64,000 nt of DNA from Phymorhynchus buccinoides (GCA_017654935.2 CM065689.1:61760606-61824605), one strand, 5' to 3'. Positions 40,140 to 55,474 are shown, counted from the stretch's first letter. Program-made: numbers and translations. The notes: a model not told the origin generated them from the sequence alone.

Positions 40140-40665
40140 GTCGCCTCCATCAGACCATTCCTGTCCAGAGATGCTGCTGTTAGACTGATTTCTGCCTTCG
40201 TGTTGTCCGGATTGGAATTCGATGTATGCTGGGCTTCCAGCAGAACAGATTTCGCGCTTACAGAGAGTGCAGAACAGTGCTGCTCGGCTTGTGCTTGGCA
40301 AAAGAAAGCGTGATCACATCACACCTCTTTTGGCTGAGCTCCACTGGCTTCCTGTCAAATTCCGCTGGCAGTTCAAGATGGCTACTCTCGCTTTTCGTCA
40401 CTTTGACAAAACTCTTCCTCAGTACCTCTCTTCTTCTCTCTGCACCTACCAAAGCTCTCGTACTCTTCGTTCTTCTTCCCATAAACTTCTTAAAGTTCCT
40501 AAGCGGTCCTTGAAATCTTCGGGTGAGAGGGCGTTTAGTTTTGTTGCACCAAGCGTTTGGAATTCTCTCCCTGACCATACCCGTAACCAGTCCACTCTTC
40601 CTTCCTTCAAGTCCCAACTAAAAACCCACTTCTTCAGGAAAGCTTTCTCTCTGCAAAGTCTATGA
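40140..40665 (+). pseudogene. LINE reverse-transcriptase C-terminal region
   Basis: Two overlapping frames together carry SIRPFLSRDAAVRLISAF, then (after a frameshift with a lost codon near 40217) NSMYAGLPAEQISRLQRVQN. It continues SAARLVLGKRKRDHITPLLA, ELHWLPVKFRWQFKMATLAF, GERAFSFVAPSVWNSLPDH and FKSQLKTHFFRKAF. This is the conserved end of CR1/L2/Rex1-type ORF2 proteins after the polymerase palm. It joins directly to the endonuclease remnant. Confidence 0.87.
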
Positions 40666-40727
40666 TCCTTTCCCCACTCTTGTTTTCCAGATCATTGAGG
40701 TTAACGCGTGCGCGTGTGTGTGTGTAT

Positions 40728-40795
40728 GGGGTGGGGGTGGGGAATAGGGGGGCAGGGGTGGGGATGGGGGGTGAGTGGGGGGATGGTTGGGGTGG
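40728..40795 (+). other. G-rich tract with G-quadruplex potential in the LINE 3' region
   Basis: Many runs of four or more G separated by 1-3 nt (ggggtgggggtggggaatag, ggggggcaggggtgggga, tggggggtgagtgggggg). The mirrored copy (55943-56007, C-rich on +) is two bases shorter in this tract. Confidence 0.8.
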
Positions 40796-41003
40796 TGGTG
40801 TTGAAGGGAGGTGGGTGTTAGTGTGTTGTGTTATGATTATATGCAATGCATTCTCTAATATGTATTCATTTTCATAGAGATGTATGGTGAGGATGCGTGG
40901 GCCAGTCTGTTAGAAATGTTTGTACGAATGGTGAGTGAAAAGCGCATTGAGTTGCTTTGCAAGATTATGCGCTATATAAGCATTATTAATTATTATTATT
41001 ATT

Positions 41004-41261
41004 TAGACAAAGTTTGATAGGCCTCGGTTTTCTGTCTTTTTCTCGGCTTTGGGGGCATTTAAAGTCAGTTATGTGTATCCATTTTAAAATTCAAGAAGCT
41101 TTTAAGAATCACTATTTTTTTCAACTCCTCAAACATCTTTTTTTAATTTTTGTATTAAACATTTTTTTTCTATTTTACAATTTTTTAGGAAACATACATG
41201 CACATATACAGAATAGTAATCATCTGATAACATGACAACAATGACACACAACATCAAATGT
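41004..41261. other. Unique intron sequence between LINE tail and 52-bp array
   Basis: AT-rich low-copy sequence. The same text, inverted, is at 55475-55735. The array seed atgtaacgaggacaacaact begins here. Confidence 0.6.
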
Positions 41262-44200
41262 AACGAGGACAACAACTATGGTAGTAATAGTAACCATGAT
41301 AGTGGTGATTGATGACAACAACAACAACTATGGTAGTAATAGTAACCATGATAGTGGTGATTGATGACAACAACAACAACTATGGTAGTAATAGTAACCA
41401 TGATAGTGGTGATTGATGACAACAACAACTATGGTAGTAATAGTAACTATGATAGTGGTGATTGATGACAACAACTATGGTAGTAATAGTAACCATGATA
41501 GTGGTGATTGATGACAACAAACAACTATGGTAGTAATAGTAACTATGATAGTGGTGATTGATGACAACAACAACAACTATGGTAGTAATAGTAACTATGA
41601 TAGTGGTGATTGATGACAACAACAACTATGGTAGTAATAGTAACTATGATAGTGGTGATTGATGACAACAACAACAACTATGGTAGTAATAGTAACCATG
41701 ATAGTGGTGATTGATGACAACAACAACTATGGTAGTAATAGTAACCATGATAGTGATGATTGATGACAACAACAACAACTATGGTAGTAATAGTAACCAT
41801 GATAGTGGTGATTGATGACAACAACAACTATGGTAGTAATAGTAACCATGATAGTGGTGATTGATGACAACAACAACAACTATGGTAGTAATAGTAACCA
41901 TGATAGTGGTGATTGATGACAACAACAACAACTATGGTAGTAATAGTAACCATGATAGTGGTGATTGATGACAACAACAACAACTATGGTAGTAATAGTA
42001 ACCATGATAGTGGTGATTGATGACAACAACAACAACTATGGTAGTAATAGTAACTGATGATAGTGGTGATTGATGACAACAACAACAACTATGGTAGTAA
42101 TAGTAACCATGATAGTGGTGATTGATGACAACAACAACAACTATGGTAGTAATAGTAACCATGATAGTGGTGATTGATGACAACAACAACAACTATGGTA
42201 GTAATAGTAACCATGATAGTGGTGATTGATGACAACAACAACTATGGTAGTAATAGTAACCATGATAGTGGTGATTGATGACAACAACAACAACTATGGT
42301 AGTAATAGTAACTATGATAGTGGTGATTGATGACAACAACAACAACTATGGTAGTAATAGTAACCATGATAGTGGTGATTGATGACAACAACAACAACTA
42401 TGGTAGTAATAGTAACTATGATAGTGGTGATTGATGACAACAACAACAACTATTGTAGTAATAGTAACTATGATAGTGGTGATTGATGACAACAACAACT
42501 ATGGTAGTAATAGTAACCTATGATAGTGGTGATTGATGACAACAACAACAACTATGGTAGTAATAGTAACCATGATAGTGGTGATTGATGACAACAACAA
42601 CAACTATGGTAGTAATAGTAACCATGATAGTGGTGATTGATGACAACAACAACAACTATGGTAGTAATAGTAACCATGATAGTTGTGATTGATGACAACA
42701 ACAACAACTATGGTAGTAATAGTAACCATGATAGTGATGATTGATGACAACAACAACAACTATGGTAGTAATAGTAACCATGATAGTTGTGATTGATGAC
42801 AACAACAACAACTATGGTAGTAATAGTAACCATGATAGTGGTGATTGATGACAACAACAACAAATATGGTAGTAATAGTAACCATGATAGTGGTGATTGA
42901 TGACAACAACAACAACTATGGTAGTAATAGTAACCATGATAGTGGTGATTGATGACAACAACAACTATGGTAGTAATAGTAACCATGATAGTGGTGATTG
43001 ATGACAACAACAACAAACTATGGTAGTAATAGTAAACATGATAGTGGTGATTGATGACAACAACAACAAATATGGTAGTAATAGTAACCATGATAGTGGT
43101 GATTGATGACAACAACAACAACTATGGTAGTAATAGTAACTATGATAGTGGTGATTGATGACAACAACAACAACTATGGTAGTAATAGTAACCATGATAG
43201 TGGTGATTGATGACAACAACAACAACTATTGTAGTAATAGTAACCATGATAGTGGTGATTGATGACAACAACAACAACTATGGTAGTAATAGTAACCATG
43301 ATAGTGGTGATTGATGACAACAACAACAACTATGGTAGTAATAGTAACCATGATAGTGATGATTGATGACAACAACAACAACTATGGTAGTAATAGTAAC
43401 CATGATAGTGGTGATTGATGACAACAACTATGGTAGTAATAGTAACCATGATAGTGATGATTGATGACAACAACAACAACTATGGTAGTAATAGTAACCA
43501 TGATAGTGGTGATTGATGACAACAACAACAACTATGGTAGTAATAGTAACCATGATAGTGGTGATTGATGACAACAACAACAACTATGGTAGTAATAGTA
43601 ACCATGATAGTGGTGATTGATGACAACAACAACAACTATGGTAGTAATAGTAACCATGATAGTGGTGATTGATGACAACAACTATGGTAGTAATAGTAAC
43701 TATGATAGTGATGATTGTTGATGACAACTATGGTAGTAATAGTAACAACAACTATGGTAGTAATAGTAACCATGATAGTGGTGATTGATGACAACAACAA
43801 CAACTATGGTAGTAATAGTAACCATGATAGTGGTGATTGATGACAACAACAACAACTATGGTAGTAATAGTAACCATGATAGTGATGATTGATGACAACA
43901 ACAACAACTATGGTAGTAATAGTAACTATGATAGTGGTGATTGATGACAACAAGTGGTGATTGATGGGGACAACAAACAACATGGTAGTAAGAAGTAACC
44001 AGATAGGGTGATTGATGACAAACAACAAAACTATGGTAGTAATAGTAACCATGATAGTGGTGATTGATGACAACAACAACAACTATGGTAGTAATAGTAA
44101 CCATGATAGTGGTGATTGATGACAACAACAACTATGGTAGTAATAGTAACCATGATAGTGGTGATTGATGACAACAACAACAACTATGGTAGTAATAGTA

Positions 44201-45106
44201 ACCATGATAGTGGTGATTGATGACAACAACAACAACTATGGTAGTAATAGTAACTATGATAGTGGTGATTGATGACAACAACAACAACTATGGTAGTAAT
44301 AGTAACCATGATAGTGGTGATTGATGACAACAACAACAAATATGGTAGTAATAGTAACCATGATAGTGGTGATTGATGACAACAACAACAACTATGGTAG
44401 TAATAGTAACCATGATAGTGGTGATTGATGACAACAACAACAACTATGGTAGTAATAGTAACCATGATAGTGGTGATTGATGACAACAACAACAACTATG
44501 GTAGTAATAGTAACCATGATAGTGATGATTGATGACAACAACAACAACTATGGTAGTAATAGTAACAATGATAGTGATTGTGATTGATGACAACAACAAC
44601 AACTATTGTAGTAATAGTAACCATGATAGTGATGATTGATGACAACAACAACAAATATGGTAGTAATAGTAACCATGATAGTGATGATTGATGACAACAA
44701 CAACAACTATTGTAGTAATAGTAAACATGATAGTGATGATTGATGACAACAACAACAAATATGGTAGTAATAGTAACCATGATAGTTGTGATTGATGACA
44801 ACAACAACAACTATTGTAGTAATAGTAACTATGATAGTGTTGATTGATGACAACAACAACAACTATGGTAGTAATAGTAACCATGATAGTGATGATTGAT
44901 GACAACAACAACAACTATGGTAGTAATAGTAACCATGATAGTGATGATTGATGACAACAACTATGGTAGTAATAGTAACCATGATAGTGGTGATTGATGA
45001 CAACAACAACAACTATGGTAGTAATAGTAACCATGATAGTGGTGATTGATGACAACAACAACTATGGTAGTAATAGTAACTATGATAGTGGTGATTGATG
45101 ACAACA
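41262..45106 (+). repeat. 52-bp minisatellite, left arm (about 74 units)
   Basis: Units of actatggtagtaatagtaac, catgatagtggtgattgatg, acaacaacaaca, with variable (aac)n and c/t, g/t variants. The array runs straight into the run of N, so its true length is unknown. Confidence 0.97.
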
Positions 45107-45606
45107 NNNNNNNNNNNNNNNNNNNNNNNNNNNNNNNNNNNNNNNNNNNNNNNNNNNNNNNNNNNNNNNNNNNNNNNNNNNNNNNNNNNNNNNNNNNNNN
45201 NNNNNNNNNNNNNNNNNNNNNNNNNNNNNNNNNNNNNNNNNNNNNNNNNNNNNNNNNNNNNNNNNNNNNNNNNNNNNNNNNNNNNNNNNNNNNNNNNNNN
45301 NNNNNNNNNNNNNNNNNNNNNNNNNNNNNNNNNNNNNNNNNNNNNNNNNNNNNNNNNNNNNNNNNNNNNNNNNNNNNNNNNNNNNNNNNNNNNNNNNNNN
45401 NNNNNNNNNNNNNNNNNNNNNNNNNNNNNNNNNNNNNNNNNNNNNNNNNNNNNNNNNNNNNNNNNNNNNNNNNNNNNNNNNNNNNNNNNNNNNNNNNNNN
45501 NNNNNNNNNNNNNNNNNNNNNNNNNNNNNNNNNNNNNNNNNNNNNNNNNNNNNNNNNNNNNNNNNNNNNNNNNNNNNNNNNNNNNNNNNNNNNNNNNNNN
45601 NNNNNN
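45107..45606. other. Assembly gap, exactly 500 N
   Basis: A run of 500 N bases. Round-number gaps of this size are placed by scaffolding programs when the true distance is unknown. Repeat orientation reverses across it. Confidence 0.99.
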
Positions 45607-48600
45607 TCATCAATCACCACTATCATGGTTACTATTACTACCATAGTTGTTGTTGTTGTCATCAATCACCACTATCATGGTTACTATTACTACCATAGTT
45701 GTTGTTGTTGTCATCAATCACCACTATCATGGTTACTATTACTACCATAGTTGTTGTTGTTGTCATCAATCACCACATGGTTCATCAATCACCACTATCA
45801 TGGTTACTATTACTACCATAGTTGTTGTTGTTGTCATCAATCACCACTATCATGGTTACTATTACTACCATAGTTGTTGTTGTTGTCATCAATCACCACT
45901 ATCATAGTTACTATTACTACCATAGTTGTTGTTGTTGTCATCAATCACCACTATCATGGTTACTATTACTACACATAGTTTGTTGTTGTTGTCATCAATC
46001 ACCACTATCATGGTTACTATTACTACCATAGTTGTTGTTGTTGTCATCAATCACCACTATCATGGTTACTATTACTACCATAGTTGTTGTTGTTGTCATC
46101 AATCACCACTATCATGGTTACTATTACTACCATAGTTGTTGTTGTTGTCATCAATCACCACTATCATGGTTACTATTACTACCATAGTTGTTGTTGTTGT
46201 CATCAATCACCACTATCATGGTTACTATTACTACCATAGTTGTTGTTGTTGTCATCAATCACCACTATCATGGTTACTATTACTACCATAGTTGTTGTTG
46301 TTGTCATCAATCACCACTATCATGGTTACTATTACTACCATAGTTGTTGTTGTTGTCATCAATCACTATCACTATCATAGTTGTTGTTGTCATCAATCAT
46401 CACTATCATAGTTACTATTACTACCATAGTTGTTGTTGTTGTCATCAATCACCACTATCATGGTTACTATTACTACCATATTTGTTGTTGTTGTCATCAA
46501 TCACCACTATCATGGTTACTATTACTACCATAGTTGTTGTTGTCATCAATCACCACTATCATGGTTACTATTACTACCATAGTTGTTGTTGTTGTCATCA
46601 ATCACCACTATCATGGTTACTATTACTACCATAGTTGTTGTTGTTGTCATCAATCACCACTATCATGGTTACTATTACTACCATAGTTGTTGTTGTTGTC
46701 ATCAATCACCACTATCATGGTTACTATTACTACCATAGTTGTTGTTGTTGTCATCAATCACCACTATCATAGTTACTATTACTACCATAGTTGTTGTTGT
46801 TGTCATCAATCACCACTATCATGGTTACTATTACTACCATAGTTGTTGTTGTTGTCATCAATCACATAGTTGTTGTTGTTGTCACTATCATGGTTACTAT
46901 TACTACCATAGTTGTTGTTGTTGTCATCAATCATCACTATCATCAACTCATCAATCACTATCATGGTTACTATTTACTTGTTGTTGTTGTCATCAATACC
47001 ACTATCATGGTTACTATTACTACCATAGTTGTTGTTGTTGTCATCAATCACCACTATCATGGTTACTATTACTACACTATCATGGTTACTATTACTACCA
47101 TATTTGTTGTTGTTGTCATCAATCACCACTATCATAGTTACTATTACTACCATAGTTGTTGTTGTTGTCATCAATCACCACTATCATAGTTACTATTACT
47201 ACCATAGTTGTTGTTGTTGTCATCAATCACCACTATCATAGTTACTATTACTACCATAGTTGTTGTTGTCATCAATCACCACTATCATAGTTACTATTAC
47301 TACCATAGTTGTTGTTGTTGTCATCAATCACCACTATCATGGTTACTATTACTACCATAGTTGTTGTTGTTGTCATCAATCACCACTATCATGGTTACTA
47401 TTACTACCATAGTTGTTGTTGTTGTCATCAATCACCACTATCATGGTTACTATTACTACCATAGTTGTTGTTGTTGTCATCAATCACCACTATCATGGTT
47501 ACTATTACTACCATAGTTGTTGTTGTTGTCATCAATCACTATCACTATCATGGTTACTATTACTACCATAGTTGTTGTTGTTGTCATCAATCACCACTAT
47601 CATGGTTACTATTACTACCATAGTTGTTGTTGTTGTCATCAATCACCACTATCATGGTTACTATTACTACCATAGTTGTTGTTGTTGTCATCAATCACCA
47701 CTATCATGGTTACTATTACTACCATAGTTGTTGTTGTTGTCATCAATCACTATCACTATCATGTCATCAATCACCACTATCATGGTTACTATTACTACCA
47801 TAGTTGTTGTTGTTGTCATCAATCACCACTATCATGGTTACTATTACTACCATTGTTGTTGTTGTCATCAATCACCACTATCATGGTTACTATTACTACC
47901 ATAGTTGTTGTTGTTGTCATACTTACTACCATAGTTGTTGTTGTTGTCATCAATCACCACTATCATGGTTACTATTACTACCATAGTTTGTTGTTGTTGT
48001 CATCAATCATCCACTATCATGGTTACTATTACTACCATAGTTGTTGTTGTTGTCATCAATCACCACTATCATGGTTACTATTACTACCATAGTTGTTGTT
48101 GTTGTCATCAATCACCACTATCATGGTTACTATTACTACCATAGTTGTTGTTGTTGTCATCAATCACCAGTTGTTGTTGTTGTCACTATCATGGTTACTA
48201 TTACTACCATAGTTGTTGTTGTTGTCATCAATCACCACTATCATGGTTACTATTACTACCATAGTTGTTGTTGTTGTCATCAATCACCACTATCATGGTT
48301 ACTATTACTACCATAGTTGTTGTTGTTGTCATCAATCACCACTATCATGTTGTTACTATTACTACCATAGTTGTTGTTGTTGTCATCAATCACCACTATC
48401 ATGGTTACTATTACTACCATAGTTGTTGTTGTTGTCATCAATCACCACTATCATGGTTACTATTACTACCATAGTTGTTGTTGTTGTCATCAATCATCAC
48501 TATCATGGTTACTATTACTACCATAGTTGTTGTTGTTGTGGTTACTATTATCAATCACCACTATCATGGTTACTATTACTACCATAGTTGTTGTTGTTGT

Positions 48601-51600
48601 CATCAATCACCACTATCATGGTTACTATTACTACCATAGTTGTTGTTGTTGTCATCAATCAACCACTATCATGGTTACTATTACTACCATAGTTGTTGTT
48701 GTTGTCATCAATCACCACTATCATGGTTACTATTACTACCATAGTTGTTGTTGTTGTCATCAATCACCACTATCATGGTTACTATTACTACCATAGTTGT
48801 TGTTGTTGTCATCAATCTATCATGGTTACTATTACTACTCACCACTATCATGGTTACTATTACTACCATATTTGTTGTTGTTGTCATCAATCACCACTAT
48901 CATGGTTACTATTACTACCATAGTTGTTGTTGTTGTCATCAATCACCACTATCATGGTTACTATTACTACCATAGTTGTTGTTGTTGTCATCAATCACCA
49001 CTATCATGGTTACTATTACTACCATATGTACTACCACTATAGTTGTTGTTGTTGTCAATCACTATCATGGTTACTATTACTACCATAGTTGTTGTTGTTG
49101 TCATCAATCACCACTATCATGGTTACTATTACTACCATAGTTGTTGTTGTTGTCATCAATCACCACTATCATGGTTACTATTACTACCATAGTTGTTGTT
49201 GTTGTCATCAATCACCACTATCATAGTTACTATTACTACCATTACTACCATAGTTGTTGTTGTTGTCATCAATCACCACTATCATGGTTACTATTACTAC
49301 CATAGTTGTTGTTGTCATCAATCACCACTATCATGGTTACTATTACTACCATAGTTGTTGTTGTTGTCATCAATCACCACTATCATGGTTACTATTACTA
49401 CCATAGTTGTTGTTGTTGTCATCAATCACCACTATCATGGTTACTATTACTACCATAGTTGTTGTTGTTGTCATCAATCACTATCACTACTCATGGTTAC
49501 TATTACTACCATAGTTGTTGTTGTTGTCATCAATCACCACTATCATGGTTACTATTACTACCATAGTTGTTCATCAATCACCACTATGTTGTTGTCATCA
49601 ATCACCACTATCATGGTTACTATGTCATCAATCACACTATCATGGTTACTATTACTACCATATTTGTTGTTGTTGTCATCAATCACCACTATCATGGTTA
49701 CTATTACTACCATAGTTGTTGTTGTTGTCATCAATCACCACTATCATGGTTACTATTACTACCATAGTTGTTGTTGTTGTCATCAATCACCACTATCATG
49801 GTTACTATTACTACCATAGTTGTTGTTGTTGTCCACTATCATGGTTACTATTACACCATATTTGTTGTTGTTGTCATCAATCATCACTATCATGGTTACT
49901 ATTACTACCATAGTTGTTGTTGTTGTCATCAATCACCACTATCATGGTTACTATTACTACCATAGTTGTTGTTGTTGTCATCAATCACCACTATCATGGT
50001 TACTATTACTACCATAGTTGTTGTTGTTGTCATCAATCACCACTATCATGGTTACTATTACTACCATAGTTGTTGTTGTTGTCATCAATCACCACTATCA
50101 TGGTTACTATTACTACCATAGTTGTTGTTGTTGTCATCATCAATCATGGTTACTATTACTACCATAGTTGTTGTTGTCATCAATCATCACTATCATGGTT
50201 ACTATTACTACCATAGTTGTTGTTGTTGTCATCAATCACCACTATCATGGTTACTATTACTACCATAGTTGTTGTTGTTGTTGTCATCAATCATCACCAC
50301 TATCATGGTTACTATTACTACCATAGTTGTTGTTGTTGTCATCAATCACCACTATCATGGTTACTATTACTACCATAGTTGTTGTTGTCATCAATCACCA
50401 CTATCATGGTTACTATTACTACCATATTACTTGTTGTTGTTGTCATCAATCACCACTATCATGGTTACTATTACTACCATAGTTGTTGTTGTTGTCATCA
50501 ATCACCACTATCATGGTTACTATTACTACCATAGTTGTTGTTGTTGTCATCAATCACCACTATCATGGTTACTATTACTACCATAGTTGTTGTTGTTGTC
50601 ATCAATCACCACTATCATGGTTACTATTACTAATAGTTGTTGTTGTTGTCATCAATCATCACTATCATGGTTACTATTACTACCATAGTTTGTTGTTGTT
50701 GTCATCAATCACCACTATCATGGTTACTATTACTACCATAGTTGTTGTTGTTGTCATCAATCACCACTATCATGGTTACTATTACTACCATAGTTGTTGT
50801 TGTTGTCATCAATCACCACTATCATGGTTACTATTACTACCATAGTTGTTGTTGTTGTCATCAATCACCACTATCATGGTTACTATTACTACCATAGTTG
50901 TTGTTGTCATCAATCACCACTATCATGGTTACTATTACTACCATAGTTGTTGTTGTTGTCATCAATCACCACTATCATGGTTACTATTACTACCATAGTT
51001 GTTGTTGTTGTCATCAATCACCACTATCATGGTTACTATTACTACCATAGTTGTTGTTGTTGTCATCAATCACCACTATCATGGTTACTATTACTACCAT
51101 AGTTGTTGTTGTTGTCATCAATCACCACTATCATGGTTACTATTACTACCATAGTTGTTGTTGTTAATCACCACTATCATGGTTACTATTACTACCATAG
51201 TTGTTGTTGTTGTCATCAATCACCACTATCATGGTTACTATTACTACCATAGTTGTTGTTGTTGTCATCAATCACCACTATCATGGTTACTATTACTACC
51301 ATAGTTGTTGTTGTTGTTGTCATCAATCACCACTATCATGGTTACTATTACTACCATAGTTGTTGTTGTTGTCATCAATCACCACTATCATGGTTACTAT
51401 TACTACCATAGTTGTTGTTGTTGTCATCAATCACTATCACTATCATGGTTACTATTACTACCATAGTTGTTGTTGTTGTCATCAATCACCACTATCATGG
51501 TTACTATTACTACCATAGTTGTTGTTGTTGTCATCAATCACCACTATCATGGTTACTATTACTACCATAGTTGTTGTTGTTGTCATCAATCACCACTATC

Positions 51601-54600
51601 ATGGTTACTATTACTACCATAGTTGTTGTTGTTGTCATCAATCACCACTATCATGGTTACTATTACTACCATAGTTGTTGTTGTTGTCATCAATCACCAC
51701 TATCATGGTTACTATTACTACCATAGTTGTTGTTGTTGTCATCAATCACCACTATCATGGTTACTATTACTACCATAGTTGTTGTTGTTGTCATCAATCA
51801 TCATGGTTACTATTACTACCACTATCATGGTTACTATTACTACCATAGTTGTTGTTGTTGTCATCAATCACCACTATCATGGTTACTATTACTACCATTG
51901 TTGTTGTTGTTGTTGTCATCAATCATCCACTATCATGGTTACTATTACTACCATAGTTGTTGTTGTTGTCATCAATCACCACTATCATGGTTACTATTAC
52001 TACCATAGTTGTTGTTGTTGTCATCAATCACCACTATCATGGTTACTATTACTACCATAGTTGTTGTTGTTGTCATCAATCACCACTATCATGGTTACTA
52101 TTACTACCATAGTTGTTGTTGTTGTCATCAATCACCACTATCATGGTTACTATTACTACCATAGTTGTTGTTGTTGTCATCAATCACCACTATCATGGTT
52201 ACTATTACTACCATAGTTGTTGTTGTTGTCATCAATCACCACTATCATGGTTACTATTACTACCATAGTTGTTGTTGTTGTCATCAATCACCACTATCAT
52301 GGTTACTATTACTACCATAGTTTGTTGTTGTTGTCATCAATCATCACTATCATGGTTACTATTACTACCATGTCATCAATCACCACTATCATGGTTACTA
52401 TTACTACCATAGTTGTTGTTGTTGTCATCAATCACCACTATCATGGTTACTATTACTACCATAGTTGTTGTTGTTGTCATCAATCACCACTATCATGGTT
52501 ACTATTACTACCATAGTTGTTGTTGTTGTCATCAATCACCACTATCATGGTTACTATTACTACCATAGTTGTTGTTGTTGTCATCAATCACCACTATCAT
52601 GGTTACTATTACTACCATAGTTGTTGTTGTTGTCATCAATCACCACTATCATGGTTACTATTACTACCATAGTTGTTGTTGTTACCATAGTTGTTGTTGT
52701 TGTCATCAATCACCACTATCATGGTTCATCATCAATCACCACTATCATGGTTACTATTACTACCATAGTTGTTGTTGTTGTCATCAATCACCACTATCAT
52801 GGTTACTATTACTACCATAGTTGTTGTTGTTGTCATCAATCACCACTATCATGGTTACTATTACTACCATAGTTGTTGTTGTTGTCATCAATCACACACT
52901 ATCATGGTTACTATTACTACCATAGTTGTTGTTGTTGTCATCAATCACCACTATCATGGTTACTATTACTACCATAGTTGTTGTTGTTGTCATCAATCAC
53001 CACTATCATGGTTACTATTACTACCATAGTTGTTGTTGTTGTCATCAATCACCACTATCATGGTTACTATTACTACCATAGTGTTGTTGTCATCAATCAC
53101 CACTATCATGGTTACTATTGTTGTTGTTGTCATCAATCACCACTATCATGTTACTATTACTACCATAGTTGTTGTTGTTGTCATCAATCACCACTATCAT
53201 GGTTACTATTACTACCATAGTTGTTGTTGTTGTCATCAATCACCACTATCATGGTTACTATTACTACCATAGTTGTTGTTGTTGTCATTGTCATCTAACT
53301 CAGTTGTTGTTGTTGTCATCAATCATCACTATCATGGTTACTATTACTACCATAGTTGTTGTTGTTGTCATCAGTTACTATTTACCATAGTTGTTGTTGT
53401 CATCAATCACCACTATCATGGTTACTATTACTACCATAGTTGTTGTTGTTGTCATCAATCACCACTATCATGGTTACTATTACTACCATATTGTTGTTGT
53501 TGTCATCAATCACCACTATCATGGTTACTATTACTACCATAGTTGTTGTTGTTGTCATCAATCACCACTATCATGGTTACTATTACTACCATAGTTGTTG
53601 TTGTTGTCATCAATCACCACTATCATGGTTACTATTACTACCATAGTTGTTGTTGTTGTCATCAATCACCACTATCATGGTTACTATTACTACCATAGTT
53701 GTTGTTGTTGTCATCAATCACCACTATCATAGTTACTATTACTACCATAGTTGTTGTTGTCATCAATCACCACTATCATGGTTACTATTACTACCATAGT
53801 TGTTGTTGTTGTTGTTGTTGTCATCAATCACCACTATCATGGTTACTATTACTACCATAGTTGTTGTTGTTGTTGTCATCAATCACCACTATCATGGTTA
53901 CTATTACTACCATAGTTGTTGTTGTTGTCATCAATCACCACTATCATGGTTACTATTACTACCATAGTTGTTGTTGTTGTCATCAATCACCACTATCATG
54001 GTTACTATTACTACCATAGTTGTTGTTGTTGTCATCAATCACCACTATCATAGTTACTATTACTACCATAGTTGTTGTTGTTGTTGTTGTCATCAATCAT
54101 CATCAATCACCACTATCATGGTTACTATTACTACCATAGTTGTTGTTGTTGTCATCAATCACCACTATCATGGTTACTATTACTACCATAGTTGTTGTTG
54201 TTGTCATCAATCACCACTATCATGGTTACTATTACTACCATAGTTGTTGTTGTTGTCATCAATCACCACTATCATGGTTACTATTACTACCATAGTTGTT
54301 GTTGTTGTCATCAATCACCACTATCATGGTTACTATTACTACCATAGTTGTTGTTGTTGTCATCAATCACCACTATCATGGTTACTATTACTACCATTGT
54401 TGTTGTTGTCATCAATCACCACTATCATGGTTACTATTATCAATACCATTACTATCATAGTTGTTGTTGTCATCAATCACCACTATCATGGTTACTATTA
54501 CTACCATAGTTGTTGTTGTTGTCATCAATCACCACTATCATGGTTACTATTACTACCATAGTTGTTGTTGTTGTCATCAATCACCACTATCATGGTTACT

Positions 54601-55468
54601 ATTACTACCATAGTTGTTGTTGTTGTTGTTACTATTACTCAGTTGTTGTTGTTGTCATCATCACACTATCATGGTTACTATTACTACCATAGTTGTTGTT
54701 GTTGTCATCAATCACCACTATCATGGTTACTATTACTACCATAGTTGTTGTTGTTGTCATCAATCACCACTATCATGGTTACTATTACTACCATAGTTGT
54801 TGTTGTTGTCATCAATCACTATCACTATCACCACTATTACTACCATAGTTGTTGTTGTTGTCATCAATCACCACTATCATGGTTACTATTACTACCATAG
54901 TTGTTGTTGTTGTCATCAATCACCACTATCATGGTTACTATTACTACCATAGTTGTTGTTGTTGTCATCAATCACCACTATCATGGTTACTATTACTACC
55001 ATAGTTGTTGTTGTTGTCATCAATCACCACTATCATGGTTACTATTACTACCATAGTTGTTGTTGTCATCAATCACCACTATCATAGTTACTATTACTAC
55101 CATAGTTGTTGTTGTTGTCATCAATCACCACTATCATGGTTACTATTACTACCATAGTTGTTGTTGTTGTCATCAATCACCACTATCATGTTGTTAATAC
55201 ACCAGTTGTTGTTGTCATCAATCACTATCATGGTTACTATTACTACCATAGTTGTTGTTGTTGTCATCAATCACCACTATCATGGTTACTATTACTACCA
55301 TAGTTGTTGTTGTTGTCATCAATCACCACTATCATAGTTACTATTACTACCATAGTTGTTGTTGTTGTCATCAATCACCACTATCATGGTTACTATTACT
55401 ACCATAGTTGTTGTTGTTGTCATCAATCACCACTATCATGGTTACTATTACTACCATAGTTGTTGTCC
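45607..55468 (-). repeat. 52-bp minisatellite, right arm, reverse orientation (about 189 units)
   Basis: The reverse complement of the left-arm unit (atcaccactatcatggttac, tattactaccatagttgttg). It is 9.86 kb against 3.84 kb on the left. It contains scattered broken units (for example near 46860-46990, 48160-48190, 49560-49640, 52680-52740, 53270-53400, 54600-54670) that are rarer on the left, either real rearranged units or read errors. Confidence 0.97.
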
Positions 55469-55474
55469 TCGTTA

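Larger units (their letters stand above)
38691..41003 (+). mobile_element. Internally deleted LINE (CR1/L2/Rex1-like non-LTR retrotransposon)
   Basis: An ~1.9-2.3 kb element. It has a GC-rich 5' leader (5' boundary uncertain, between 38.7 and 39.2 kb), an endonuclease reading frame from 39269, an abrupt junction at about 40140 to the end of the reverse-transcriptase region, a G-rich 3' segment, and a tail gcgctatataagcattatta followed by ATT repeats (40985-41003). The polymerase fingers and palm (including the catalytic YADD-type box) are entirely missing, so it cannot replicate autonomously. The second copy at 55735-58040 is the mirrored haplotype or assembly copy. Confidence 0.85.

Noticed and set aside
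45046..45750. Frames spanning the N run
   Set aside because: N bases hide stops. There is no sequence evidence.
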